From contig NW_003314302.1 of the NCBI RefSeq assembly GCF_000143415.4, positions 578,258 to 642,257 of the forward strand: a stretch of DNA of 64,000 nt, written 5' to 3'. This DNA is from Selaginella moellendorffii (taxonomy: Eukaryota > Streptophyta > Lycopodiopsida > Selaginellales > Selaginellaceae). Shown one piece after another: positions 10,903 through 22,110 of the stretch (the first letter of the stretch is position 1; every line of letters begins with the position of its first letter). Under the pieces are notes generated by a model. It was not told where the DNA came from and searched no databases. It saw nothing but the letters and a program-made list of their open reading frames with translations. Both the position numbers and the translations under genes were made by a program.

Positions 10903-12537
10903 TGTAAGCCATAAAATTATCTGAAACACCCATAATCTTAATAAAGCTACCTCCAACCTTCCCTTGGAGGGTTAGTAGATATCATGAATAACTCTCTACC
11001 AAAGTTGCTTGTGTAATGAGTAACTTTGAGCTAGGGATTAGATCATGTACCTTAGTTTTGTTTTCACCTGACTTAATGGCTATATTGACTCTGGCCTTCT
11101 TTGGGTATGGATATTCTCTCAAAAAATGTCCTACTTCACTACAGTTGAAGCATATGTTGTTTCCCACAATATTACCCAACTTGACTTTTTTATCCATAGG
11201 TTTGTCCCTTTCCACTTAACTCCCCCATGCAAGGATTCTTTATCCATAGCTTCTTATTCGACCAGAGGCTCTAGCTTTGGAAGAGGTTCCATCTCCACCT
11301 TAGTTCTTTTATGCCCTCCCTTTACCATCTCCCAGCAATCTATATCTATCCTTCATTAGAACTAAGGAGAAGGCTCCGATACCAAATTGTAAGCCATAAA
11401 TTTTTTCTTTTCAATTTGCTAACTTACCTCGTCTATCCAACCATCACAACCTTGGCTTTATTTAAATTCCCTCACCAAGGTTCCTACATATTGTACTAAC
11501 TTTTACTTAGTCCTACTTGGTTTCAACAACTCACTACACAAGCAATGAAGCATTACCCATCCATCCATGGATTCCCAAATTCTCTCATAATCCCTCCCCC
11601 CTAGGTTAGACTAAACTTAGGGTTCGAGGACACTCCCCGCAAGCACAAGTAGTCAAGCACACCAAGCCTCTAGGTTCCTAACATCCCTTTATACAATAAA
11701 GCTTGATCATGGGACCTTCTAAATCCCAAACTTTGGGTGTAATACTTGCTCCGAGACATTGGGGGGAAACATCGTGGCCTAATGGCTTGGTATGGGTACC
11801 CTTACTCCCCCAATTCCATTTCAAAGGGAAGGCCCAAGCCCTTAGAAAGGGTGATGACCAATGAGCTGCAAGGTACTCAAGTGGGGCACCACTCCACATA
11901 AGCTAGGAGCACCGCAATTGATTTCCCTTCCAAGAGTGGAAGCTACTCTTGAGCACTTCCTTGGGTGGCCCCTTCAACACTACTCACTACCACCCAAGGC
12001 CCCTCAACTTAAGTCTCAACCTCAAGTCAATTTAAAAGCACCACTAGAGAGTTATTTCAAACCCTAAACCCTGAACCTCACTATCCCTACTATACTTTTG
12101 GAACCCCCTACAATGCCCCCCCTTTGGGAGACACATGCTTTGGGCTTTCACCCCACAACTTGTATTAGTATTCGGACACGATCTTAGACTTGATCTCGGA
12201 CTCAATCTCGGACTCGGTCTTGGACTTGGTCTCGGACTCGGTCTCGGACTCGGTCTTAGACTCAATCTCAGACCTGACCTCAGACTTTGTCTTGGACTCG
12301 GTCTCAGACCCAATCTCAAATCTCGAACTCAGTCTCGATCTTGGTCTCGACCTTGGTCTCGAACACGGTCTCGGAGTTGGTCTTAGACTCAATCTCGGAC
12401 TCGGTCTTGAACTCGATCTCTGAGTCGGTCTTGGACTCGATCTCATACTTGGTCTCATCCGATGAACTCTTTAACATTTTGGTTGTGCTTTTAGGGATCC
12501 TTTAGCCTTTGACACCTCAGGGAGTTAGTTCCTCACA
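10903..12537 (-). mobile_element. internally deleted E5-family element nested in E1
   Basis: The left end is the terminal 13 bp of an E5-type LTR (TGTAAGCCATAAA), joined directly to a gag fragment with the CCHC zinc knuckle (minus-strand frame 10982-11215, CFNCSEVGHFLREYP, matching E5 [15 protein letters not shown]). A primer-binding site and a complete LTR follow (11388-12537). Flanks are CAGAG (10898-10902) and CAGAA (12538-12542), an imperfect 5-bp target duplication. Across the insertion the E1 reverse-transcriptase reading resumes. Most of gag, all of pol and nearly all of the left LTR are missing. Confidence 0.85.
11388..12537 (-). repeat. LTR of the nested E5-family copy
   Basis: About 1150 bp, TGTAAG...CTCACA on the plus strand, aligning end to end with the E5 LTRs. 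Where the first 100 bp differ from E5, most changes are C to T or G to A in this copy. It has the promoter-like module at about 12078-12163 and a degenerate hexamer array at 12170-12460. Confidence 0.85.
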
Positions 12538-12844
12538 CAGAAGTGATTGCTAACTTTATCAATGATATCTTGATCCACTCAGAAAAGACATGGAAGGAAC
12601 ATATCTGTGATGTTTGTAAGGTGTTGGATCAACTACAGGAAGTTAGTTTAAAGCTGAAGTGGTCGAAGTGCATGTTTGGGTCCAAAGATACAACTTATTT
12701 TGGATATTATATTTCTTGTGAGGGTTTGCAAGTTAATCCTAACAAACTTATGGCTATTTTAAAAAATTTCTACTCTAAATGTGCAACACTTCCTAGGAAA
12801 GGTGTAGTATCTAGGTCATTTTGTTGATCATCTTTCTGATTGCA

Positions 12845-13215
12845 CTACACCATTGTGAACATTGTTAAAGTCATCAATGTCATCTTTTATATGGTCTATA
12901 AACTGTGAGCGGGTGTTTATAGATTTCAAAGAGCTATTGATAACTCCTTTAGTTTTGGCATATCTATAAGCAACCAAAGAAAATAACTTAAGAAACAATT
13001 CATAAGAGTTTAAATATACAGGGAAAAAGGCCAATGAACAAGAGTGCATCCCCTTTTCTAATCGGTTAAAGGTCTTGTGATATTTAGGGTTAAGTATCAT
13101 TGGGTTTGAATAGTATTGGGTTGGGTGACTTTCTGAAAAGTCCAAACTCAAGAGTTTCGAGCCCAACAGCCTAAGTGTGCATGATCAGCAGAAGCAAGAG
13201 AGCTTGAGTGTGCCT
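12845..13215. repeat. non-coding repeat inside E1, related to 62930-63400
   Basis: Lies between reverse-transcriptase and RNase H fragments of E1. Phrases such as GGTTTGAATAGTATTGGGTTGG, TTTCTAATCGGTTAAAGGTC and ATATTTAGGGTT recur in slightly altered form at about 62930-63400, where the flanking sequence is different. A dispersed non-coding repeat is the simplest reading; ends were not defined. Confidence 0.5.
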
Positions 13216-14948
13216 GATTAGTGCCATCCTATTGTATATATCAACTGTACATTACAACCTGTAAAGGTGAATTACTCCATAATAGAGAATGAGTGTTTAG
13301 TAGTAGTTTAGAGTTTCGAGAAACTTTATGTATATCTACATAGTTTTCGGATGTTATTAAAAGGTGATTATGCTGCAGTTACTTCATTATTGAAGTGGAA
13401 AAATTTGGTTGGTTGTACTACTTGATAGGCTTTAAAGTTTCAAATATATAATTTTAATGTTATTCATCACCCGGGGAGTCCTATAGCTGATGCTGATGCC
13501 TTTTCTCAAGCTCCTTTTCCTTCTTCACTCTCTTCTTATGTTTCTGACGAGCTTGTTATTCTAACATTTGTGGATTTTTTGAATGAGGATTCCATGCCAT
13601 TAGCGGTTGTCATACTTGACATTCAGTGTCAACAAGGTGCAAGGCAATATTTACCTTCTCTTGATAAGGTTCATGAAGCTCAACAAATTGAGCTATAGAT
13701 TTGAAGGCTTTGTGATGGGTTTGAGAATCTTCCATTATTTGCTGATGACTTGCCATTTTGGCATTTACATTCTTAATATTGCCTTGTAAACGGTCTTCTT
13801 TATTTTGTGAGGATAGATCCTGATGATCATTTATGGCTGGTGGTGCTTTTGATTTTTATTCGACACTTTTTTCATATCTACCATGATTCTTCTATTCTAA
13901 GTAAGCATATGAAACATCGTTGTGTGACCAAGAAGCTATGCAAGTCTTTCTATTGGCAAGAGATGGGATGTAATGTTATCTAGTATATATGTAGCTGCAT
14001 TTAATGCCAAACTCGTAATACTTCTTTATGCTGTGAAAGGATGGTTAGAGTCAATTGTAGTTTCTTGTCCATTTAAGTTGGTGGTGTTTGATTTGATGGG
14101 ACCTTTTCCATAATCGACTGTTGGTAATAAGTATATTATTATTGTTTTTGACTACTTGACTTATTGGGTGGAAGTTGGTGCTCTTGCTAGTGTGTCTATA
14201 ATTGTTGTTGGATACTTTCTCCTCAATCAAGTAATATTCTAGCATTTCTGTCTGGAGCGGATTCTTTTTGATAATGGTCCTACATTTATAGTTGAGGTAT
14301 TTCATGTTTTGATGTCTCAATTAGGGATATGCCACACTTTCACGACTGTTTATCATCCACAGTCAGATGGTTTGGTGGAACAGCTCATTCGGACCTTCAA
14401 AGGGATGATCATGAAGTACGTGAACTTTCAGTATTCATATTGGGATGGTTATTTGTTGTCTCTTCGGTATGCATATGTCACAGGGGTGTAGAGTTTTATT
14501 GGTGTTTGACCATATAAACTCTTATATGGTCATGATCTAATACTGCCAACAAAGTTGGGTTTATCTTCATAATTACCACAAGCTGCCGATGTGATGTTAT
14601 GGGATTAGTATTTGATAAGCATTCTTCCACTCGTCTGAGTAGAGTCTACCGAACACTTGAGTTACATACAAGTGAGATAACAATACCACTATAACTCCTA
14701 TCATCATCCACTTATAGAGTACAAAGTGGATGACTTGGTGTTAATTTGGTTTCCCTATTTTATGGTATGTGGTTTATCTAAGAGGCTCCTTGCTCAGTGG
14801 AAAGAACTATATCAAATGTTACAGTAAGTTGGACTGCAAGTTTATGAGGTTCAATATGATGTTTAGCAAGCTGATCCTTAAAAAATTATGCATATGCAAC
14901 AATTGAAACACTTTGTACAAAGGGATTAGGAATAATTGACACCACCTA

Positions 14949-15961
14949 TGTAAGTGACTAAATTTTCCATTTTACTTTAGTCACTTAACCACACCTTTGA
15001 CTACTTGGAGGAGTCTCACTCACAACCTTCGTAAGTCCTATTTTGGACTTAAGGACTTGCTAGCCCCAAGAATGGCATCTATGCCACTCAACCATTGCAC
15101 TTGGTCCAAATGCTCCACGTGTTCAATCCCATGACCGACACCCCAAGGTACCACTAACATACTAGCCTGTTACACTAAGGCTATACCCATTCACCTTGAT
15201 CACACCGGTGGTCCAACACCACCTACATCACAGTCTCGTCTCTCAAAGACTGTGCCATCCATCCATGAGTGACCATTCTAGGTCCACTCTTTAGCATCCT
15301 TAAGATGCCTGCAGACATGGGGAATAGTCTTCCCCAATATCCTTTTTACAATCCCCACCAAGTCTCTTTTTTATCCATTGCCAACACTGCTACTGGGACA
15401 AGGCCCATAGGCCCGACTACTAAGTCCCACTGTCGTCTGGGACTTCCTCACCATATGACTGTATCATTGGTCATTACACCAGAGGACCACTCTTCTTCCT
15501 TTCTATAGTCTGGGACTTTGGGATAACATTTCGAAACATCGTGGCCCTACGTGAACCTCATGGGTACTCTCCCCACCTTCCGCTTTTGGGTACTCTAGCC
15601 ATGGGCTTAGAGCGAGGTTCCGTTGAGCCACACCATGTATCCAAATAGGTAGTGCCACCCACACTTGGACTGGGAGCATTGGCCATTCGATCTCCTAGGG
15701 GAACTAGAGTTGGCTTTTGAACACTTCACCAAGCTACCTTGCTTGTCAATTCGTATTCACTCTAACCTTGAACTTCCCAATGGTTATCCCATCACCTAAC
15801 ACCTGGGTACGGCCTTCCTGGGCCAAACTAGCTCCACTGAAGTCCTTCCCCTACTATACTTTTGGAGCTCACCAGACCCCCTAGGGTCTGGGAGACGAAC
15901 GCTTTGGGCTTTCACCCTCGGACTCGAACTCAGGCTCAGATTTGGACTCGGACTTGGACTT
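14949..15961 (-). repeat. LTR of family C, copy 1, left part (split by E2)
   Basis: Starts TGTAAGTGACTAAATTTTCC on the plus strand and matches family C at 49131-50647 and, inverted, 46500-48245. By the primer-site position at 49116-49127 the family is transcribed from the minus strand here. E2 is inserted at 15961; the LTR resumes at 21526. Contains the promoter-like module (about 15850-15918). Confidence 0.75.
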
Positions 15962-16348
15962 TGTCAGGAATCCCCCAATTCTTGCCACATTCCTGACTCT
16001 CGCCGAATTCCTGACCTGCAAACCACATTCCTGACTCTCGAGACACTTCCCTATTCCTGACTCTCGAGACACTTTCCTATTCCTGACTCTCGAGACACTT
16101 CCCGATTCCTAAGTCTCGAGCCACATTCCTTATGATGATATGGTGCCTCCTCGACCTCAGCTATATTTAGGCCGTCCTCGATCCAAGAGTGGTGGAGCTT
16201 CATCAACCTATAGTATATATAGGTTAGCCTTGTTCCATTTCTCCACAATCTGAATCAACACCAGTCTAAGGCCTCTTCTTTGTTTTCACTAGCTTTTTCT
16301 CTTTGTCTTTAGCATTTTCCAGTTTTGATCTTGTTGGAGGCCTTGACA
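15962..16348 (+). repeat. E2 5' LTR
   Basis: TGTCAGG...TTGACA. Contains three copies of a roughly 26-bp tandem unit (TTCCTGACTCTCGAGACACT), one more than the 3' LTR, which accounts for the length difference. Apart from that the LTRs are very similar. Confidence 0.9.
16214..16220 (+). promoter_or_regulatory. E2 LTR TATA box
   Basis: TATATAT in the U3/R part of the 5' LTR. Initiation 29-32 nt downstream would fall at about 16243-16246, just at the start of the segment complementary to the primer site. Confidence 0.65.
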
Positions 16349-16350
16349 GT

Positions 16351-16366
16351 TTGATTCAGAATGTGG
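16351..16366 (+). other. E2 primer-binding site, complementary to the RNA 5' end
   Basis: Two bases after the LTR comes TTGATTCAGAATGTGG. It pairs at 15 of 16 positions with LTR sequence 16243-16258 (CCACAATCTGAATCAA), the predicted first bases of the transcript. It does not begin with TGG, as a tRNA-primed site would. This is the arrangement of Tf1 self-priming. Confidence 0.7.
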
Positions 16367-16445
16367 TTTTTGCTTTTCTTTTAGCTCGCTTTGATTATTT
16401 GATTACCTTTGTCTTTTTCCCCCTTTCTTTTCTTTCTTCTTGCCA

Positions 16446-17417
16446 ATGGAGTCTCCAAGCCATCCTGATTTCTTTGCTGAAGTCCTTGCAAAAATCCAGT
16501 CTGAGAATACCGAGCTGAAGGCGACCCTTCTTCGCATGCAGCAGGAGCTTGCTTCACTTTCGGCTCAAGGATCCAGCAAAGTTCCTGAACCGAAGGTGAG
16601 ATTCCCGGCGAAATTTTCAGGCAAGCGTTCGGAGCTTCGCGGATTCCTGAACCAGATGGAGTTGATCTTCGCACTTCAACATCGGCAGTACCCTACTCCC
16701 GAGTCTCAAATCGGCGCGATTGGGACGTTGCTCGAAGGTGCAGCTTTGTCATGGTTTTCTCCTCTTCTGGAGAAGAGCATGAAAGGGGTCGTGGTTCCAG
16801 AGCTAATGGATCTTCAATTGTTCAAAGAGAAGCTCGAAGCATGTTTTGGCGAGACGGATCGGGTTCGGGCTGCTACCACAAAGATGAGACGTCTCTCTCA
16901 GGGGTCTCGTCCTGCCTTGATTTACGCTGCAGAGTTCCAACTCCTTGCTTTGGACACTCAGTGGGATGAGCGGGCCCTGATTGACCAATTTCGTTTCGGC
17001 CTCAACAACGGTGTCAAGGATTTGTTGCTCACCATGGAGGATCCCAAGAACCTGTCGGATGCCATCAACAAAGCTGTTCGATGTGACAATCGTCTCTTTG
17101 AACATCGTCAGGAAAGTCGCTGCGCCACTATTTTTCCGTCCTAGACTCAGGAATCCCAGCTTGAGTCTTCGGGGCATACTCTTGAACCTACTGCTCTGGT
17201 TCCAATGGATATTTCTGGTACTCCCCGACTCATTAGAGGGAAGTTGAGTCCTGCTGAGAAGCAACGTCGAATATCTTATAATCTTTGCCTCTATTGTGCT
17301 GATCCTAATCACAAAGCAGCTGTATGTCCCAAGAAGCCTCCTCGACTGCTCGAGTTCACTCTGCCTCAAAGTCCACCTCTATTGCAGTCGGGAAACGACC
17401 CTGTCCAAACAGAGTAG
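16446..17417 (+). pseudogene. E2 gag (capsid, CCHC knuckle), one in-frame stop
   Basis: Starts at ATG 16446; a TTG six bases upstream is ignored. The capsid region includes FPAKFSGKRSELRGFLNQM and PALIYAAEFQLLALDTQWDE, typical of sushi-type Gag. A zinc knuckle CLYCADPNHKAAVC (C-x2-C-x4-H-x4-C) lies at about 17286-17328. A TAG at 17142-17144 interrupts the frame; the same frame then continues through the knuckle to the natural TAG at 17415-17417. The premature TAG probably replaced CAG. Gag would form the particle and bind the RNA; pol is reached by a -1 shift just before the gag stop. Confidence 0.85.
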
Positions 17418-17437
17418 GAGCTGTCTGTTTGGACTCC
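17390..17437 (+). promoter_or_regulatory. -1 programmed ribosomal frameshift signal
   Basis: Slippery heptamer G GGA AAC (17390-17396), in the correct gag codon phase, then a 6-nt spacer. A perfect 10-bp hairpin follows: GTCCAAACAG (17403-17412) pairs with CTGTTTGGAC (17425-17434) around a 12-nt loop. Loop bases GGAG (17417-17420) could pair with CTCC just after the stem (17434-17437, sharing one base), so a pseudoknot is possible. A -1 slip leads exactly into the pol frame, seven codons before the gag stop. Confidence 0.8.
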
Positions 17438-20400
17438 CCGAATAAAAATCACTTTCCTTCTTTATCAAGCTCCTCACCACCTTTCATCAAAGCCACCACC
17501 AATTCCTGCAACTTCCACGTCCCATGTCTCCTTTCTTTCACCGGACAATCAGGACTCAAAGCTCTGGCATTACTGGACTCGGGTGCAACTTCCTGCTTCA
17601 TGGACACGGACTTTGCTGCCCGACATCATGTTCCTCTTTTTCTTACCATACGGGATTTGAGGGTTGAAGGCATCGGCGGGCATTTTGTGTCTCCATCTTC
17701 TGGACTTAGGGAAACGTTGCCCGTTCGAGTACACATTGGGTCCACCGTCACCGATATCGCCTTCAACATCATCAACAGCAAGTCCTCCTCTGTGGTGCTC
17801 GGTCTTCCTTGGTTCCAACTACATCAGCCTTAGATCTGTTGGAAGGAATTACAGCTCATCTCTCCCACGGCTTCCCCTGCTATTCATCGAGTCCGAATCA
17901 GGAAAAGTTCCCTAAACTCAAATCGGGGTTCTGTTCCTGACTCTATAAAGTTTTCACCCGCTTCTTTTTCCTCTCTTCCATCTTACACTGGAACGTATTC
18001 TCATCTCATCATTCCATTTAGTCGTACGCCTCCTCCTATCTATACAATCACTATGAAAGAACTCCTTCATGAAGAACCTCTTTTTCTTTTTGCTTTGCAT
18101 GTTTCTCCTATCAGTCTTCCTGAGAAGTATCATGATTTTGGGGATGTGTTTGACAAGAAAAAAGCTAGTGTACTGCCTGTTCATCGGCCTTATGATTGTC
18201 CCATTGATTTACAGGAAGGAGCGTCACCTCTGTGGGGGCCTATCTATGGGTTAGCCCCGTCCGAGCTTAAGGCCCTCAAAGAGTACGTGGATGAGAACCT
18301 TGCCTCGGGCTACATTCAGCATTCGCAGTCCCCGGCTGGAGCACCTGTCTTCTTTTTCAAGAAGAAGGATGGGAGCTTGCGGCTAGTCATCGACTACCGA
18401 GGTTTGAACAAGGTGACTATTCGGAACCGTTATCTGCTGCCCCTGATCTCGGACCTGTTGGAACACCTCGGCGGTGCCCGCTTCTTCACCAAGATCGACC
18501 TCCGTGGAGCATACAACCTGATCCGGATCCGGCCTGGTGATGAATGGAAGACTGCGTTCCGAACCCGCTATGGCCACTTCGAGTACACTGTCATGCCATT
18601 TGGCTTGACAAATGCTCCAGCAGTTTTCCAACACATGGCAAACGACGTCTTTCGGGGGTTTCTTGATCAGATGGTGATCGTCTATCTCGATGACATCCTC
18701 ATCTACTCAAAAACTCAGGAGGAGCATGACGAACATGTTCGCAAGGTGCTAGCGAAGCTGCGAGAACATGGCCTATACGCGAAGCTTGAGAAATGTTCCT
18801 TTGATCAGTAGTCTGTGGAGTTCCTTGGGTACATTGTCACTCCTGAGGGTATCACGATGGATCCTGCCAAAGTTAAGACTATTCTCGAATGGGAGCCTCC
18901 ACAATCAATGTCGGACGTTCAGGTTTTCCTTGGCTTCGCCAACTTCTACCGCAAATTCATTGATCACTACTCTGACATTGTCCTTCCTCTCACACATCTC
19001 ACTCGCAAGGATGTTCCCTTCTCTTGGTTTACTGTTGCCCAGCAGGCCTTCGACACACTCAAGGCGGCCTTCAGTTCTGCTCCTGTCTTGATCCATGCTG
19101 ATTCCTCACAACCTTTCTTCATCGAGGCTGATGCCTCCGACTTTGCCATTGGTGCTGTGCTGTCTCAACTCGGAGCGGATCACGAACTTCATCTGGTCGC
19201 TTTCCATTCTCGGAAATTCCAGCCTGTGGAGATCAATTACGAAATCCACGACAAGGAGCTCCTTGCCATCGTGGATTCCTTTGGAGAGTGGCGCCGTTTC
19301 TTGGAGGGGGCGAGCCATCAAACAACAGTCTGGACGGATCACAAAAATCTCGAGTACTTTGCCACTTCCCGAGTTTTAAGCCGTCGTCAAGCAAGGTGGG
19401 CACAATTCCTGAGTCGGTTTGACTTTGTTATCAAGTACAGACCTGGAAAGTTTCAAGGCTTTCCTGATGCTCTTTCAAGGCGCTCCTATCTCAGTCTCAG
19501 GCCTGGTAATCCTGCCTTCGATCAACAGGATCAAGTTATCCTCGGTCCTGATCGGCTTCAAGTTATGGCAATTTCCCTGGCCCCTCAGGACTCCTCCTTG
19601 ATGGATGCAATCAGAAACGATCTTCAATCCGATGATCTCGCTAGCGACATTTTCCCCCATCTTCAGGCTGGACACCCAGTGACTCCCGACTGCCGGTGAT
19701 TTGACGAGTTCGAGTTCTTAGATGGCTTATTGTACCATGGGGAGCAGCTTTATGTTCCTGAAGGTGATGCTCGAAGGTTGGTCCTGATGGCGTGCCACGA
19801 TAGCCCGACTGCTGGTCACTTCGGCATTGCGAAAACCTATGAGCTAGTTGCACGGGATTTTTGGTGGCCTCACATGGACGACTACATCAAAGCTTTTGTT
19901 ACCTCCTGTGACACTTGTGCCCAGAATAAGGTACCTCGCCACCTTCCTTCAGGTTTGCTTCGTTCCCTTCCGGTCCCTTCAGGTCCTTGGGAATCCATCT
20001 CCATGGATTTCTTGAGTGATCTTCCGAGTTCTGGAGGCTTCAACAACATTTTAGTCGTGGTGGATCACTTCACAAAGATGGCGCACTTCTTGCCATGTAC
20101 CAAGGAGTTTTCGGGCGAGGACATGGCAAAACTGGTATTCAGGGAAATTTTCCGACTTCATGGGATTCCTACAGATGTGGTTTCGGATCGGGGGCCTCAA
20201 TTCATCTCTCATTTCTGGCAACAGTTTTTGCAGCTGCTTGGAGTGAAGGCCAACCTCTCTTCGGCATATCATCCTCAAACTGATGGGCAGTCCGAGCGAA
20301 CGATTCAGACGTTGGAACAATTCTTGAGGTGCTTCATCAACTATCATCAGGATAACTGGTTTGATATCCTTCCCCTTGCTGAGTTCTCCTATAACAACTC

Positions 20401-21148
20401 TGTTCACTCCTCTCTTCGAGTTTCCCCCTTCTTTGCGAACTCTGGCCGAAATCCCCGATTCAATCTCTCACTTCCTTCTCCATCTGAATCCTCTCGTTCA
20501 AATCCCCGCTCTGAGGCATTTATCTCTAACCTCCAAGAAATCCACAACTCCATCTCCTTCCACCTCCATCGTGCTCAGGAATTTCATAAAACATTTGCCA
20601 ATGTCCATCGTCAGGATTGTCCCCCTTACAATATCGGGGATAAAGTCTGGCTCCTTAGGCGAAATATCTCCACCACCAGGCCCTGTCCAAAACTCGATTT
20701 CAAATGCCTTGGTCCTTTCCCTATCACTGCCATCATTAATCCTGTCACTTATCGCCTTGCACTTCCCTCCTCATATCAAATTCACCCCGTTTTTCACTCC
20801 TCTCTCCTTGAGCCTTATATTCCCAGTCCTATTCCAAATCGGGTCATTCCTCCGCCTCCACCAGTGCAGCTCGAGGATGGGTCTGAGTACGAGGTTCAGG
20901 ACATCCTTGATTCCAAGATTTCACGGTCTAAACTCTACTATCTGGTGGACTGGAAGGGTTACGGACCTGAGGAACACACTTGGGAACCTGCAGACAACCT
21001 GCTTCATTCTCCTGACCTTGTTTAGGACTTCCACCGCCGCTATCCTTCTCGTCCCAGTCCTCATTCTTTTTCTCCATCTCCCATCCCTCGCCGCTCATCT
21101 CATCCTCCTCTTCGTTCTCGTTCACATCCTAGTTCCACTCGTTCTTGA
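17390..21148 (+). pseudogene. E2 pol: protease, RT, RNase H, integrase, chromodomain
   Basis: One reading frame from the frameshift site to TGA 21146-21148, broken by TAG 17831, TAG 18809, TGA 19697 and TAG 21023. Protease LLDSGATSCFMD lies near 17570. Reverse transcriptase runs about 18250-18850, with [10 protein letters not shown] at about 18680-18710. RNase H begins around FIEADASDFAIGAVLSQ (about 19120). Integrase has an HHCC zinc domain (about 19795-19930) and the D,D,E triad in SMDFLSDLP, VSDRGPQF and HPQTDGQSE. The chromodomain YYLVDWKGYGPEEHTWEPADN lies at about 20935-20998. Each internal stop can be derived from CAG or CGA by a single C-to-T change. Except for these the frame is intact. 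Confidence 0.88.
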
Positions 21149-21159
21149 GGAGGGGGTGC
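21149..21159 (+). other. E2 polypurine tract
   Basis: GGAGGGGGTGC directly follows the pol stop codon and abuts the 3' LTR. This is the expected plus-strand primer. Confidence 0.75.
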
Positions 21160-21520
21160 TGTCAGGAATCCCCCAATTCTTGCCACATTCCTGACTCTCG
21201 CCGGATTCCTGACCTGCAGACCACATTCCTGACTCTCGAGACACTTTCCTATTCCTGACTCTCGAGACACTTCCCGATTCCTGAGTCTCGAGCCACATTC
21301 CTGATGATGATATAGCGCCTCCTCGACCTCAGCTATATTTAGGCCGTCCTCGATCCAAGAGTGGTGGAGCTTCATCAACCTATAGTATATATAGGTTAGC
21401 CTTGTTCCATTTCTCCACAATCTGAATCAACACCAGTCTAAGGCTTCTTCTTTGTTTTCACTAGCTTTTTCTCTTTGTCTTTAGCATTTTCCAGTCTTGA
21501 TCTTGTTGGGGGTCTTGACA
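21160..21520 (+). repeat. E2 3' LTR
   Basis: TGTCAGG...TTGACA, 361 bp, with two tandem units where the 5' LTR has three. Followed by the GACTT target duplication. Confidence 0.9.
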
Positions 21521-21525
21521 GACTT

Positions 21526-22110
21526 GGCCTCGGCCTTGGCTTTGGCCTCGATCTCGGTCTTGGTCCTGGTCTTGGTCTCGGTCTCGACCTTAGATTCCAC
21601 CTTAGGTCCTTCTCGGACTCCATCTCAAATTCCATCTCAAGTCCATCTTGAACTCCATCTTAGGTCCATCTCAGACTCCATCTCAGGTCCATCTCGGACT
21701 CCATCTCATATCCATCTCGAGCTCCATCTTAGACTCCATCTCGGTCCATCTCGGACTCCATCTCGGGTCCATCTCAGACTCCATCTCGGGTCTATCTCGG
21801 ACTTCATCTCGGACTCCATCTCAAGTCCATCTCAGACTCCATCTCAGGTCCATCTTAGACTCCATCTCAAGTCCATCTCGGACTCCATCTCGAACTTCAT
21901 CTTGGACTCCATCTTGGGTCCATCTTGGATTCCATCTCAGACTTTATCTCAGACTCCATCTCAGACTCTATCTCAGACTTCATCTTGAATCCACCTCAGA
22001 CTCCATCTCAGACTCTATCTCAGACTCCATCTTGGACCTTCCATGTGTCATATATTGGTCCTCCTATGTCCCTTTTCTAGAGACTCACTTATTGCTTGCT
22101 TCGTGCTTGT
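21526..22110 (-). repeat. LTR of family C, copy 1, right part
   Basis: Continuation of the LTR interrupted by E2. It is mainly an array of short units (GGACTCCATCTCAGGTCCAT and variants). The array gives long open frames of Ser/Asp or Pro/Ser/Arg/Thr repeats in several phases; these are not treated as genes. After about 22110 the similarity to 50460-50647 is lost. Confidence 0.7.

Larger units (their letters stand above)
10110..14940 (+). mobile_element. E1: decayed Ty3/gypsy element
   Basis: Fragments in order: the end of a protease domain (FGMD near 10139), reverse transcriptase (about 10540-10900, with WLTKLDFVSGYWQVP and VMPFGL), its continuation after an insertion (12543-12830, FINDILIHSE where active elements have YxDD-ILIxS, then FGYYIS), traces of RNase H (about 13380-13500) and integrase (13860-14500, VYHPQSDGLVEQ). 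Many stops and shifts make it inactive. It is interrupted by an E5-type copy (10903-12537) and by a non-coding repeat (about 12845-13215). Its 3' end is cut by another LTR at 14949. Neither E1 LTR is recognised. It is the oldest element here, judged by decay and nesting. Confidence 0.75.
15962..21520 (+). mobile_element. E2: sushi/Tf1-like chromovirus, complete but with stop codons
   Basis: A full-length element with LTRs (387 and 361 bp) flanked by a perfect 5-bp target duplication GACTT (15957-15961 and 21521-21525). In order: LTR with TATA box, self-complementary primer site, gag, -1 frameshift signal, pol (protease, reverse transcriptase, RNase H, integrase, chromodomain), polypurine tract, LTR. 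Reverse-transcriptase wording ([39 protein letters not shown]) is closest in my memory to the sushi/Tf1 branch known from fungi, vertebrates and early land plants. One in-frame stop in gag and four in pol make this copy non-autonomous now. It sits inside a family C LTR. Confidence 0.9.

Noticed and set aside
12135-12505. Overlapping open frames of Ser-Asp, Gly-Leu and Glu-Ser repeats
   Set aside because: They arise from the hexamer array in the LTR and are open in several frames and both strands; none has a family or start context. The same holds near 21497-22000, 32019-32358, 38401-38740, 46597-47533 and 50032-50460.
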